Below, in pieces: positions 51,630 to 60,632 of a DNA stretch of 64,000 nucleotides; position 1 is the stretch's first letter; the number at the start of each line of letters is the position of its first letter. Origin of the DNA: Streptomyces paludis (GTDB lineage Bacteria > Actinomycetota > Actinomycetes > Streptomycetales > Streptomycetaceae); contig NZ_CP031194.1 of NCBI RefSeq assembly GCF_003344965.1, positions 3,348,001 to 3,412,000 of the forward strand, read 5' to 3'. Position numbers and translations under genes: made by a program. The notes beneath the pieces are model-generated. The model saw only the letters and a list, made by a program, of their open reading frames with translations, was not told the DNA's origin and did no database searches.

Positions 51630-53575
51630 CGGCGGCAGCGGGTACGGAGGCGGGTATGGAGGCCGGGGGGACGATTTCGGAGCACTCTTCCCATGCCAAC
51701 AAGCCCTTGAACTCACCCCACTCCCCCAATCCACTGGACGAACCCGACGCCGCCCGCGCCGGCGACACCGCCGCCACCGAGACGCTCCTGCGGACGTACG
51801 TACGCGAGACCGGCACCGCCGTGCCGCCGACCGGGCAGGTGCTGTATCTGACGCTGCCCATGAGCCGGCTGACGCTGCGGATCCGGGTGCGGTACCACTC
51901 GCCCACCGGCCGGCACCGCTTCGGCAGGGCGCGCGTGGCCACATCGGCATACGAGCACGGCGGTGGCGGCGGTGGCCGTGGCGGCTCGCTGCCCGCCGAT
52001 ACCGCGCTGGTCGCCGCCGCGCTCGTACGGGAGTCGACAACCGGCCGGGGCCTGCCGCCGCACCGGGGCGCGGACACCGTACGGCGCGTGCTGGACTCCT
52101 CGGGCCGTACGGCGGCGCACATCGCGCGCCGCCGCGCGGAGGAGGGCGGCGCGCGAACCGACGGTGCACGGACCGGGAGTGCCCGGACCGGGAGCGGGCG
52201 CGGGCTGACCCCCTTCCTCGACTCCGAACAGGCCATGCTGCTCGGCGACCCCTTCCACCCCGCGCCCCAGAGCCGCGAGGGCGCCACCGAGCGCGAACTC
52301 GACACGTACTCCCCCGAGTCGCGCGGCTACTTCGCGCTGCACTGGTTCGCCGCGCACCCCGAGATCGTCGTCGGGGAGTCCGCCGACGACCGCACCCCCG
52401 CCGACCTGCTGCGTCCGCTCGTCGCCAACGCCGGGCTCGATCTGCCACCCGGCATGGTGCCGCTGCCCGCGCACCCCTGGCAGGCGCGCGAGCTGCTGGG
52501 CATGCCGGGGGCGGCGGCGCTGCTGGACGCGGGGCTGCTGAGGCCGCTGGGGCCGGCGGGGCCCGCGTGGTATCCGACGTCCTCGGTACGGACCGTCCAC
52601 CGGCCGGGCGCCGACGTCATGCTGAAGCTGTCGCTCGGCATGCGCGTCGCGGGCTCCGGCCGCCTCAACCACCGTACGGAGCTGAGCCGGGGCGTCCGGC
52701 TCGCCCGGCTGCTCTCGGCCGCGTGCACGGGACCGGCCGGGCCGGGCGAGTGGCTGCGGGCGGAGCATCCGGAGTTCGGGGTGCTGCGGGACTTCGCGTG
52801 GGTGTCGGTGGGTCCGGAGTCTCCTGCTGACAGCACGGCCTCCGGGCCAGAAACCGGGCTGGAGACCGCCTTCCGCGACAACCCGTTCAACGGTTCGGGC
52901 CGTGGCCCGGAGGGCCTCAGCGTCGCCGGGCTCCTCGCCGAACGCCCCGGCCCCGGCGACGGCACCCCGCCGCGCCACCGCGCGCTGCTGTCGGAGGCCG
53001 TCGCCCGTACGGTCCGCGCGCACGGCATCGGCACCGCCGAGGCGTCCGCGCGCTGGCTCGGCGCGTACCTCGATGTGCTCGCCGTACCGCTGATCCGGCT
53101 CCGGGCGCGGTACGGCGTCGCCCTCGCGCCGTACCACCGGAACACGCTGGTCGCGCTGGACGCGCACGGACTGCCCCGGGCCGGCTGGTACCGCGACGGC
53201 CGGGGCTACCGCCTCGCCGCCTCGCGCGCCGAGGGCATCGAACGGCTGCTGCCGGGCGCGACGGCGGACGGCGCGGAGGTGGTCCAGGACGACGCGCTGG
53301 TCGACGAACACCTGGCGCGCGCCCTCGGCATCGGCAATCTCCTGGGCCTGGTGGGCGCGTTCGGCGCGCTCGGGCTCGCCGACGAGGCCGCGCTGGTGGG
53401 TGTGGTGCGCGGGCGGCTGGCGGAGCTGCGGTCGGCGGAGCCGGGCGCGGAAGGGCTGCTGGACCTGCTGCTCGACGCGCCGGTACTGCGCTGTGAGGCC
53501 CCCTACTTGACGTGCGTGGAGGGGCGCCCCGTACAGATAGCCGTACCCAATCTTCTTGCGGAGGGCCATAGATGA
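51626..53575 (+). CDS. IucA/IucC-type NIS siderophore synthetase (RhbC position)
   Basis: 649 residues, GTG start at 51626 overlapping the preceding stop (GTGA). The family normally condenses a carboxylate (citrate) with a hydroxamate amine using ATP. Landmarks are PLPAHPWQ, WYPTSSVRTV and KLSLGMRVAGSGR. Two landmark motifs deviate. The ATP motif is GDPFHPAPQSREG (207-219), with Asp208 and Gln215 where relatives have His and Lys. The late motif is LAPYHRNTLV (500-509) where ExHxQN is expected. These changes put activity in question or mark a divergent subfamily. Overlaps the next gene by 4 nt. Confidence 0.82.
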   Translation: MTAAAGTEAGMEAGGTISEHSSHANKPLNSPHSPNPLDEPDAARAGDTAATETLLRTYVRETGTAVPPTGQVLYLTLPMSRLTLRIRVRYHSPTGRHRFGRARVATSAYEHGGGGGGRGGSLPADTALVAAALVRESTTGRGLPPHRGADTVRRVLDSSGRTAAHIARRRAEEGGARTDGARTGSARTGSGRGLTPFLDSEQAMLLGDPFHPAPQSREGATERELDTYSPESRGYFALHWFAAHPEIVVGESADDRTPADLLRPLVANAGLDLPPGMVPLPAHPWQARELLGMPGAAALLDAGLLRPLGPAGPAWYPTSSVRTVHRPGADVMLKLSLGMRVAGSGRLNHRTELSRGVRLARLLSAACTGPAGPGEWLRAEHPEFGVLRDFAWVSVGPESPADSTASGPETGLETAFRDNPFNGSGRGPEGLSVAGLLAERPGPGDGTPPRHRALLSEAVARTVRAHGIGTAEASARWLGAYLDVLAVPLIRLRARYGVALAPYHRNTLVALDAHGLPRAGWYRDGRGYRLAASRAEGIERLLPGATADGAEVVQDDALVDEHLARALGIGNLLGLVGAFGALGLADEAALVGVVRGRLAELRSAEPGAEGLLDLLLDAPVLRCEAPYLTCVEGRPVQIAVPNLLAEGHR

Positions 53576-55017
53576 CGACCAATGAGCACGTGAACGGCAG
53601 CGACGGCGGCAGCGACGGTGAGATGTACGACGTGGTCGGCGTCGGCATAGGACCGTTCAACCTGTCGCTGGCGGCGCTGGCGGACGGTGTGGCGGATCCC
53701 GGTCTTCGCGGCCTCTTCCTTGACGCCAAACCCGCCTTCTCCTGGCACCCGGGACTGCTGCTGGACGGCACGACCCTCCAAGTCCCCTTCCTCGCCGACC
53801 TGGTGACGATGGCCGACCCCACGAGCCGCTGGTCCTTCCTCAACTACCTGCGCGCGCACGACCGGATGTTCCCGTTCTTCTTCTCCGAGCGCTTCCACAT
53901 ACCCCGGCGCGAGTACGACCACTACTGCCGCTGGGTCGCCGAGAACCTCCCCTCCTGCCGCTTCGACGCCCGCGTGACCGAGGTGGCGTGGGACGGCACG
54001 AGCGACGCGTTCGCGGTCACGTACCGCTCGTCGGCCGGTGAGGTCGCGCGCGTGTGGACGCGCCGGATCGTCCTGGGCGTCGGTACGGAACCGGTGGTGC
54101 CGGAGCCACTGCGTGCCCTGCTGGACAGCGCGTACGAGGGCGCCCGCGCGGGTGCCCACGGGGGCGCTCACGAAGGCGCCCAAGGGAGCGCCCATGAGGG
54201 CCGCGTCCTGCACAGCGCCGACTACCGCACCCACCGCGCGCGGCTGGCCGGGCTCGACGATGTGACCGTCGTCGGCGCGGGCCAGTCCGGCGCCGAGGTC
54301 GCGCTCGATCTGCTGCGCCACCAGGACGGCACCGGCGCGGGCGGCCCGTACGTCCGCTGGCTGGCCCGTACACCGGCCTTCGCGCCGATGGAGTACTCGA
54401 AGATCGGCCTGGAGCACTTCACCCCCGACTACATCCGCTACTTCCGCGCGCTCCCGGAGGAGCGGCGCGAGCGGCTGGTGCGCGAGCAGTGGCAGCTGTA
54501 CAAGGGCGTGAGCGAGGAGACGCTCGCCGAGATCCACGACGAGCTGTACGAGCGCACCATCGGCGGCACGGAGCCGCGCGCCGCGCTCCAGCCGGGCGTG
54601 GCGATCGAGGGCGCGCGGGCGGAGTCGGCGGCGGACGGCGGCGGTTACGTCCTGACGTGCCGACACACGGAACAGGACAAGGTCTTCGAGGTCCGTACGG
54701 CGGCGATCGTGTCGGCCACGGGCTACGCGGCGGCGCGCCCGGACTTCCTGGACGCGCTGGCGAAACTCGTGGACTGGGACGACCGGGGCCGCTACCGGAT
54801 CGACGGGGAGTACCGGGTCTCCCTCGACCCGACGGTGACCGGGGCGCTGTACGTGCAGAACGCCGAACTGCACACGCACGGCGTCGGCGCCCCGGATCTG
54901 ACCCTGGGCGCGTGGCGGGCGGCGACGATCCTCAACGCGGTGGCGGGACGGACCGTGCTGCGGGTACCGGAACGGGCGGCGTGGACGACATTCGGAGTGC
55001 CGGGGGGCAGCACATGA
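53572..55017 (+). CDS. Diamine N-hydroxylase (IucD/RhbE-like, L-lysine N6-monooxygenase family)
   Basis: 481 residues, a flavin-dependent N-hydroxylase that would hydroxylate 1,3-diaminopropane (lysine or ornithine in relatives). FAD site VVGVGIGPFNLSLAALADG, substrate-side TLQVPFLADLVTMADPTSRWSFLNYL, NADPH site VVGAGQSGAEVALDLL, and C-terminal ATGYAAARPDFLDAL. An insertion of Gly/Ala/His/Glu repeats (GAHGGAHEGAQGSAHEG) near residues 190-208 is unusual and probably a surface loop. ATG at 53572 overlaps the preceding stop by 4 nt. Confidence 0.9.
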   Translation: MTTNEHVNGSDGGSDGEMYDVVGVGIGPFNLSLAALADGVADPGLRGLFLDAKPAFSWHPGLLLDGTTLQVPFLADLVTMADPTSRWSFLNYLRAHDRMFPFFFSERFHIPRREYDHYCRWVAENLPSCRFDARVTEVAWDGTSDAFAVTYRSSAGEVARVWTRRIVLGVGTEPVVPEPLRALLDSAYEGARAGAHGGAHEGAQGSAHEGRVLHSADYRTHRARLAGLDDVTVVGAGQSGAEVALDLLRHQDGTGAGGPYVRWLARTPAFAPMEYSKIGLEHFTPDYIRYFRALPEERRERLVREQWQLYKGVSEETLAEIHDELYERTIGGTEPRAALQPGVAIEGARAESAADGGGYVLTCRHTEQDKVFEVRTAAIVSATGYAAARPDFLDALAKLVDWDDRGRYRIDGEYRVSLDPTVTGALYVQNAELHTHGVGAPDLTLGAWRAATILNAVAGRTVLRVPERAAWTTFGVPGGST

Positions 55018-56519
55018 GGGAAGCGGAGTGGGCGGAAGCGGGACGCCGGCTGCTGGCCGGGCTGGTGGAGGAGTACGCGAACGAGGGCCGGTTCGAACCG
55101 GAACCGGAATCAGGTGGGCACTTCCGACTGACGCTGGGAGAGTCGCGCTGGACGTTCCGGGCGGCGGTACGGGGCGAGCACGGGGAGCACGGCGAGCGCG
55201 GGGCCTGGCGGGTGGAGCCGGGGAGCGTACGCCGATGTAGCGAGGGCGCCGAGGGTTCCGAGGGCGCCGAGCCCGAGACACTGCTGCTGGACGCCGGCCC
55301 GACCGTACTCGGCTGGACCGGCCCGGCGCTCGCGGAGGCCCTCCGCGCCCTGACCGCCGCGCGGCACTCCGAGGCCGTACGGCTCAGCCAGGCGCTGCCC
55401 GCCGCCGACCTGGCGAACCTGGGCCGGCTGGAGCTGGAGGCCCACCGCCCACCGGGCGCCCCCGGGCCGCTGCTCACGCGGGGCCGCCCGGGTCCGGGCT
55501 TCGCCGCGTCCGATGTCGCGGCGTACGCGCCGGAGAGCGCGCGTGCCGTACGGCTGAGCTGGGCGGCGGTACACGAGGACCTGGCCACGTACGGAAGCCA
55601 CGGGAGCCACGGCGGCCCGGCCGGCGCACCGGGACCGGGCCTGTCGGCCGCGCGGCTGCTGGCTGAGGAGCTGGACCCGCGTACGTACGAACGCTTCACG
55701 GCGGCGCTGGACCGGGCGTGCGCGGCAAGCGGACTGCCGGCGGGCGCGTTCCACTGGCTGCCGGTGCATCCGTACCAGTGGGACGAGGTGGTCGCGGCGC
55801 ACTTCGCGGCGTATCTCGCGGACGGCCGGGTGGTGGCCCTGGGCCAGAGCGGGGACCGCTACCGGCCGCTGGCGTCGGGGGATACGTACGTGAATCTGGA
55901 CCGGCCGCACAGAAGGGAGGTAAGGCTGCCGCTGCTGCCGATATCCCCAAGCCAACAGCCAGAACCGGAACAACAACCGGAACCGGCACCGGAACCGGAG
56001 CTGGAGCGCCACCACATACGGCGACCGATGGCGGCGGTGACCGTAACGCATCCGCTGTACGCGTCGATCCCCGACGCCCCGCCCGCCTTCCGGAACCTCC
56101 TCGGCGCGGTCTGGTACCCGCCGGTCACCGCGCTGCTGCGGGGCCGCGAGCGGGCACGCGCTCTGTCGGCGCTGCTGCTGACCGGCTCCGACGGCCGTGC
56201 GCTGATCACCGAACTGGTCGCCCGCTCCGGCCTGTCGGCGCGCGCCTGGCTGGAGCGCCTCTTCGCCGTACTGCCGCAGCACGGCCGGTACGACGGCGAC
56301 GCGGTGGTGCTCTTCGACGGGCGGAGCACCCCGGTGGGCACGGCGGTGACGACAGTGACGCCGGGAGACGTCTCTCCTCCCGACCAACGGCCTTACGTAT
56401 TAGGGGCGTTGGCGAGGCTGGCGGCCGACCACCTGGACCTGCCGGAGGCCGACTTCTGGTCCCTGGCGGAGGGGAGCCCCGGGAAACGCGGCGTTTACCT
56501 GCGTGAACCGCCCATGTGA
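55014..56519 (+). CDS. Divergent IucC/RhbF-type NIS synthetase, motifs eroded
   Basis: 501 residues, shorter than the usual 580-620. LPVHPYQWDEVV (250-260) identifies the family, and the neighbourhood fits RhbF, but several conserved motifs are altered. The HPxHPxxK motif is replaced by EAHRPPGAPGP near 142-152. The SxRT loop reads SGDTYV, the KLSL segment reads RLPLL, and a Pro/Glu/Gln insertion (PEPEQQPEPAPEPEL, about 316-330) follows. The late HGxxLExHxQN region is LPQHGRYDGDAVVLFDGRSTP. Codon 463 (56400-56402) is TTA. It is either a decaying enzyme or a highly derived one. ATG at 55014 overlaps the hydroxylase stop. Confidence 0.72.
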   Translation: MREAEWAEAGRRLLAGLVEEYANEGRFEPEPESGGHFRLTLGESRWTFRAAVRGEHGEHGERGAWRVEPGSVRRCSEGAEGSEGAEPETLLLDAGPTVLGWTGPALAEALRALTAARHSEAVRLSQALPAADLANLGRLELEAHRPPGAPGPLLTRGRPGPGFAASDVAAYAPESARAVRLSWAAVHEDLATYGSHGSHGGPAGAPGPGLSAARLLAEELDPRTYERFTAALDRACAASGLPAGAFHWLPVHPYQWDEVVAAHFAAYLADGRVVALGQSGDRYRPLASGDTYVNLDRPHRREVRLPLLPISPSQQPEPEQQPEPAPEPELERHHIRRPMAAVTVTHPLYASIPDAPPAFRNLLGAVWYPPVTALLRGRERARALSALLLTGSDGRALITELVARSGLSARAWLERLFAVLPQHGRYDGDAVVLFDGRSTPVGTAVTTVTPGDVSPPDQRPYVLGALARLAADHLDLPEADFWSLAEGSPGKRGVYLREPPM

Positions 56520-56596
56520 TCGGGCCTTGGGAGATTTCCTGTCGGAAAGAAACATCCGCGATCCGGAAATCGGCCCGTCCCCCAAGGAGCCTCTCC

Positions 56597-58003
56597 ATGA
56601 CCGGCACCCCCACTGCCGCATCGCCAGTGCCGCCACCGTCGCCATCGCCATCACCGGCGCCGTCACGGGGCAGGGCCCGCGCGCTGTTGTTGTCGCCGTT
56701 CGTCCAACTGATCGCGGCCGTGGCACTGGGGGTGGCCGTCGGCGCGATCTGGCCGGACAGCGCGGACTCGCTGAAGCTGATCGCGGACGGTTTCCTCAAG
56801 GCGATCAAGATGGTGATCTCGCCGCTGGTCTTCTGCGTCGTGGTCCTCGGTATCGCGAAGGCCGGGGATCTGCGGTCGGTCGGCCGGATCGGTGTGAAGG
56901 CGCTGATCTGGTTCGAGGTGATCACCACGCTGGCGCTGCTGCTCGGCCTGGTCGTGGGCAACCTCGTACAGCCCGGTGCCGGTTTCGCGGGCGGCCACCC
57001 GAAGCTGGACGAGAGCGCGGTCGACAGTAAGACGGCCGGGGCCGAACTCCCGGGCCTCTCGGGCTTCTTGCTCGATGTCATCCCGACGAGCCTGGTCGGC
57101 GCGTTCGCCGACAACAAGCTGCTCCAGGTGCTGCTGCTCGCCGTCCTGGCGGGCGCGGCGATCCTGCACCTGGGGCGCGAACGGGTGCCGCTCGTCCTCG
57201 ATTTGGTCGACCAGACCGGTGAGCTGATCTTCAAGGTCGTCGCTTACGTGATGAAGCTGGCGCCGGTGGCGGCGTTCGGCTCGGCCGCGTATCTGATCGG
57301 TCAGTACGGGCTGTCGGCGCTCTCCTCGTACGGGAAGCTGATCGCCGCCTGCTACGGCGCGGCGCTGCTCTTCATCGTCGGACTCGCGGTCCTGATGCGG
57401 CTGTTCACCGGGCTGAGCCTGTGGCGCTTCCTCGTCTATACGCGCGCGGAGTTCTCGCTGGCGATCGCGACGGCGTCGAGCGAGTCGGTGATGCCGCGCA
57501 TGATGCAGAAGCTGCGCGGCGCGGGCTGCGGCGAGGCGCCGACCGGGGTCGTCCTGCCCACCGGCTACTCGTTCAACCTGGACGGCGCCTCGATCTACCT
57601 GTCGATGGCGACGCTCTTCATGGCGCAGGCGGTGGGCGTCGATCTGTCGCTGGGCCAGCAACTCACCGTCATCCTCGTCCTGATGCTCACCTCCAAGGGC
57701 ATGGCCGGCATCCCGGGCTCCGCGTTCCTCGCGCTCTCCGCGACGGTCGCCGCCCTGGATGTCCTCCCCCTCGGCGCCGTCGCCCTCCTCCTCGCGGCCG
57801 ACCGCCTGATGGACACCATGCGCGTGGTCACCAACCTGCTCGGCAACTGCGTCGCCACCTTCGTGGTGGCGCGCTGGGAGGGCATGCTCGACACCGACAA
57901 GGCAAAGGCGGCTTTCGCGGGCACAAGCCACGCCGCCCAGCAGCCGGAGGCCCTGGAGCAGCCCCTGGCCCCGGAGACGACTCTCAGTCCAGCAGGCCGC
58001 TGA
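56597..58003 (+). CDS. Dicarboxylate/amino acid:cation symporter (DctA/GltP family)
   Basis: 468 residues with about eight membrane segments and two re-entrant loops: ISPLVFCVVVLGIAKAGDL, SSESVMPRMMQKLRGAG (serine-rich motif), and LPTGYSFNLDGASIYLSMATLFMAQ (the cation-coupling NLDG signature). It imports C4-dicarboxylates or acidic amino acids. I use ATG 56597 with AAGGAG upstream; the frame continues 27 codons further up without a signal. It follows the second synthetase by 77 bp, so it may be transcribed with the operon, but it is not itself a siderophore exporter. Confidence 0.85.
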   Translation: MTGTPTAASPVPPPSPSPSPAPSRGRARALLLSPFVQLIAAVALGVAVGAIWPDSADSLKLIADGFLKAIKMVISPLVFCVVVLGIAKAGDLRSVGRIGVKALIWFEVITTLALLLGLVVGNLVQPGAGFAGGHPKLDESAVDSKTAGAELPGLSGFLLDVIPTSLVGAFADNKLLQVLLLAVLAGAAILHLGRERVPLVLDLVDQTGELIFKVVAYVMKLAPVAAFGSAAYLIGQYGLSALSSYGKLIAACYGAALLFIVGLAVLMRLFTGLSLWRFLVYTRAEFSLAIATASSESVMPRMMQKLRGAGCGEAPTGVVLPTGYSFNLDGASIYLSMATLFMAQAVGVDLSLGQQLTVILVLMLTSKGMAGIPGSAFLALSATVAALDVLPLGAVALLLAADRLMDTMRVVTNLLGNCVATFVVARWEGMLDTDKAKAAFAGTSHAAQQPEALEQPLAPETTLSPAGR

Positions 58004-58724
58004 GGGTGACGTACAGCCGGACCTTCTGGGCCTTGGGCTGGCCCAGTCCCGGGGCCGGCGGGTCCTCGACCCCGATGCACAGGGGCCGCCGGTCCAGCAG
58101 CCAGCCGTTGGGGCGGCAGACTTCGTGCGGGAGGTCGAGTCTGCGGAGGATCTCGTCGCGGGAAAGCCCGGTCCCGTTCCCGGTTCCGGTTCCGTTCCCG
58201 GTCGTACTGCCGATCTCGACGAGGCGATAGCAGTTCCCCGAGCCGCAGCCGGTCTGCTGCGAGAGCACGGTCAGACCGGCCGGCAGCGCCGGGACGGCGT
58301 GCGCGGGCGGTACGGAGGGCCCGGTCACGAGTACGTACAGCAGACACGCCCAGAGGGTGAGCATGGACTGCGTACCGAGGAGCCCAATGGCGGCGTTGCG
58401 CTGGTGGGGCCACTCGGCGGGATCGGGGTTACGGCGGGTGCCGGAGCGGGCCCCCGGGCCTTTCCACCAACGCTCCAGATACACCCCGGACACCACGAGC
58501 AGGGGCGCGCCGAGGACATAGACACCGTGGGCGTCCGCCCTGGGCGTGATCAGCCAACCGTGCTGTACGGCCACCAGCGCAGAGGCGCAGCCGAACAGCG
58601 CGCCACCGACCACCGCGCCGACCTCGCGGGTACGGGCGAGCTTGCGCCAGGCGATCAGCGGGAGGGCGGCGAAGAGCAGCCCGACGACGGTCCACACGAT
58701 CCAGACGAACCAGGAATTCCCCAT
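57984..58724 (-). CDS. Hypothetical membrane protein with C-terminal Cys-rich domain
   Basis: 246 residues. Membrane segments at about 4-24, 36-56, 65-82 and 112-133, followed by an extracytoplasmic tail with several Cys (QQTGCGSGNCYRLVEIG, HEVCRPNG). It overlaps the 3' end of the symporter gene by 20 bp (convergent). ATG at 58724. Function unknown. Confidence 0.65.
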   Translation of the reverse strand: MGNSWFVWIVWTVVGLLFAALPLIAWRKLARTREVGAVVGGALFGCASALVAVQHGWLITPRADAHGVYVLGAPLLVVSGVYLERWWKGPGARSGTRRNPDPAEWPHQRNAAIGLLGTQSMLTLWACLLYVLVTGPSVPPAHAVPALPAGLTVLSQQTGCGSGNCYRLVEIGSTTGNGTGTGNGTGLSRDEILRRLDLPHEVCRPNGWLLDRRPLCIGVEDPPAPGLGQPKAQKVRLYVTLSGLLD

Positions 58725-58808
58725 GTGGGGAGGGGACGCCGCACGACGGCAGCGCAGTTCCCGCTCGGCGGCCGCGCGGCAACCGCCCGGCCGCCGCTCA
58801 CTGCTCCA

Positions 58809-59804
58809 CTACTTCTTCGCGTTCTGCTCGATGGTGTCCAGGATCTGGCCCGCGCCCGTATAGCCGATGCCGAGCATCCAGAGGTTGTCGTCGACCTTGA
58901 ACGCCTGGTCGTTCTTGACCGCGCCGATCTTCTTCCAGAGCGGACCGGCGGTGATCGACGTCTCCTTGGCCTTGTCCACGTCGCCGTAGGTGGAGTAGTA
59001 GATGACGTCGGCGGCGGCCTGGTCGATCTGCTCGGGGCTGACGTCGAGCGAGAAGCCGTCCTTGTCCTGATTGGCGGGCCGGCCGACCTGGAGGTCCTTG
59101 AAGAGGGAACCGACAAAGGTGTCGTTCAAGTACAGGCGGGTGTCGGCGCCTTCCAGGAACCGTACGAAGCCGAACTTCGTCTGCTGCGCCTTCGCGGCGC
59201 CGCCGAGCGCGTCGGTCACGCGCTTGACGTGGGCTTCGTAGTCGGAGACGACCTGCTTCGCCTCGTCCGCCTTGCCGAGGGCGTCGGCGTGCAGGGCGAA
59301 GTTGGCGCGCCAGGGGCCACCGGTGGACTCGGTGAGGACGGTGGGGGCGATGGCGGAGAGCGACTTGTAGTTCTTCTCGTCGCGGACCTTGCTGCTCAGG
59401 ATCAGGTCGGGCTTCAGCGCGTTGATGGCTTCGAGGTTGGGGGTGGCGATGACCCCGACCGGCTTGATGTCCTTCGTCTTGTCCGCAGGAAGGTACGCGG
59501 CGAAGGGAGCCTTGTCGGCCACGGTGGTGGCCCCGACCGGGGCGATCCCCAGGGTGATGGCCGAGTCGAGCGAGTCGGTGTCGAGCACGACGACGCGCTG
59601 AGGGGAGTCCTTCACCTCGACGTCACCCATGGCCGTCTTGACGGTACGAGTCCCACCCCCCGCACCGGAACCCGCGCCGGAAGCCCCGCTCTTGGCCGAA
59701 CCCGCGTCGTCACTGCCGCTGCCCCCGCACGCGGTGAGAGCGACGGCGAGCACGGCGACGACGGCAACGCCCAGGGTGCCACGGCCGGTGGAAATTCTGA
59801 GCAC
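58809..59804 (-). CDS. Siderophore-binding lipoprotein (FecB/FepB family)
   Basis: 331 residues, GTG start 59804 with GGGAG upstream. Lipobox VAVVAVLAVALTACGG, then the type-III periplasmic-binding fold (RVVVLDTDSLDSAITLGIAPVGATT, NLEAINALKPDLILSS). It would hand ferric siderophore to an ABC importer, which is not in the window. The promoter carries a weak iron box (59840-59858). It belongs functionally to the upstream siderophore operon though divergent from it. Confidence 0.9.
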   Translation of the reverse strand: MLRISTGRGTLGVAVVAVLAVALTACGGSGSDDAGSAKSGASGAGSGAGGGTRTVKTAMGDVEVKDSPQRVVVLDTDSLDSAITLGIAPVGATTVADKAPFAAYLPADKTKDIKPVGVIATPNLEAINALKPDLILSSKVRDEKNYKSLSAIAPTVLTESTGGPWRANFALHADALGKADEAKQVVSDYEAHVKRVTDALGGAAKAQQTKFGFVRFLEGADTRLYLNDTFVGSLFKDLQVGRPANQDKDGFSLDVSPEQIDQAAADVIYYSTYGDVDKAKETSITAGPLWKKIGAVKNDQAFKVDDNLWMLGIGYTGAGQILDTIEQNAKK

Positions 59805-59839
59805 GTGAGCCTCCCTGACGACAGCCCGGCTTCCTCCGG

Positions 59840-59858
59840 ACCAGTAAGGCAAACCTAA
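59840..59858 (-). promoter_or_regulatory. Weak iron box upstream of the siderophore-binding gene
   Basis: The 19-mer at 59840-59858, with right half AGGCAAACCTAA, matches the iron-box consensus at 13 positions, mostly on the right. It lies 36 bp upstream of the start codon, where a repressor would block transcription. Confidence 0.55.
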
Positions 59859-60044
59859 TCTCGCACCCACCCACACAACAAGTCACTTTCGAATCACGGT
59901 CGGTGGGGGCGGGGAGGGGTGAGGGTGACGCGGTCCCTGCGGGTCAGTACCAAGAGGTAAGCAGGGGTGTACGGGAGCGAGGCGCTGGGCGCTTGGTGCT
60001 TGCCGGGCCGCCCCTCCTCCTGCCAGTGTCGCGCCTCCAGGGGA

Positions 60045-60109
60045 GGAGTAAAGGGCGCTCCTTCGTCGCGTCGGCTGCGCCGACTCCGCTGCGCTCCGCC
60101 CTTGACACC
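60045..60109 (+). repeat. 65-bp palindromic module, copy 3
   Basis: Begins GGAGTAAAGGGC and ends GCCCTTGACACC. It is almost identical to copy 1 inside. Left arm of element B. Confidence 0.8.
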
Positions 60110-60426
60110 TCCCCTTCCGGCGCGTGTACGGAAGAGGGGGGGCGGCCGGGGGGAGGGGGCCCAAGGGGTCCGCTGCACTGCCACTCGGCTAAGGGGCTGG
60201 CAGGCGGGTGGGCCCTGCGGGGCTGCGCAGCAGAGGAATGGGGTGACTCGGCACCGGCTCAGCGGCTGACGGTTCGCCGTTTGCTGAGACGCAAGCCCCG
60301 CTGGTCACCGATGCGTTGTGGTGCCCGGAAGGCGGACGGGTTCTGCGGCCCGGCCGGGTCTGCGGGCCGCCCCCTTGCCGATCTATCCCGTATGCGCCTG
60401 TTTGGAAGGCTATTGAGGGTCCCTTC

Positions 60427-60451
60427 GGGCGGCACATGTGTCCTCAGGTGC
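60427..60451 (+). repeat. 25-bp core motif, copy 2
   Basis: Begins GGGCGGCACATGTG and ends CCTCAGGTGC, identical to the copies at 22185-22209 (inverted) and 60633-60657. First of two tandem cores in element B. Confidence 0.75.
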
Positions 60452-60632
60452 GTTAGCAGCCCTCCGGAACGCATAGACGACCCCCAGGGGCCCACTTGGC
60501 ACCACGCGCGCCCCAGTAGGCACCTTCCCGCACCGCCGGGCGGAGCCCGCCGCCCGGTCGGCCTCCCGGGCCATCCACCCCCACCCACATGCTCCATATA
60601 GACCGGTTTGGCGACCCGTTGAGGGTCTCCTC

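Noticed and set aside
51255..52448. Antisense open frames over the siderophore genes
   Set aside because: They show Arg/Ala/Gly-rich composition without domains and overlap well-supported coupled genes on the + strand.
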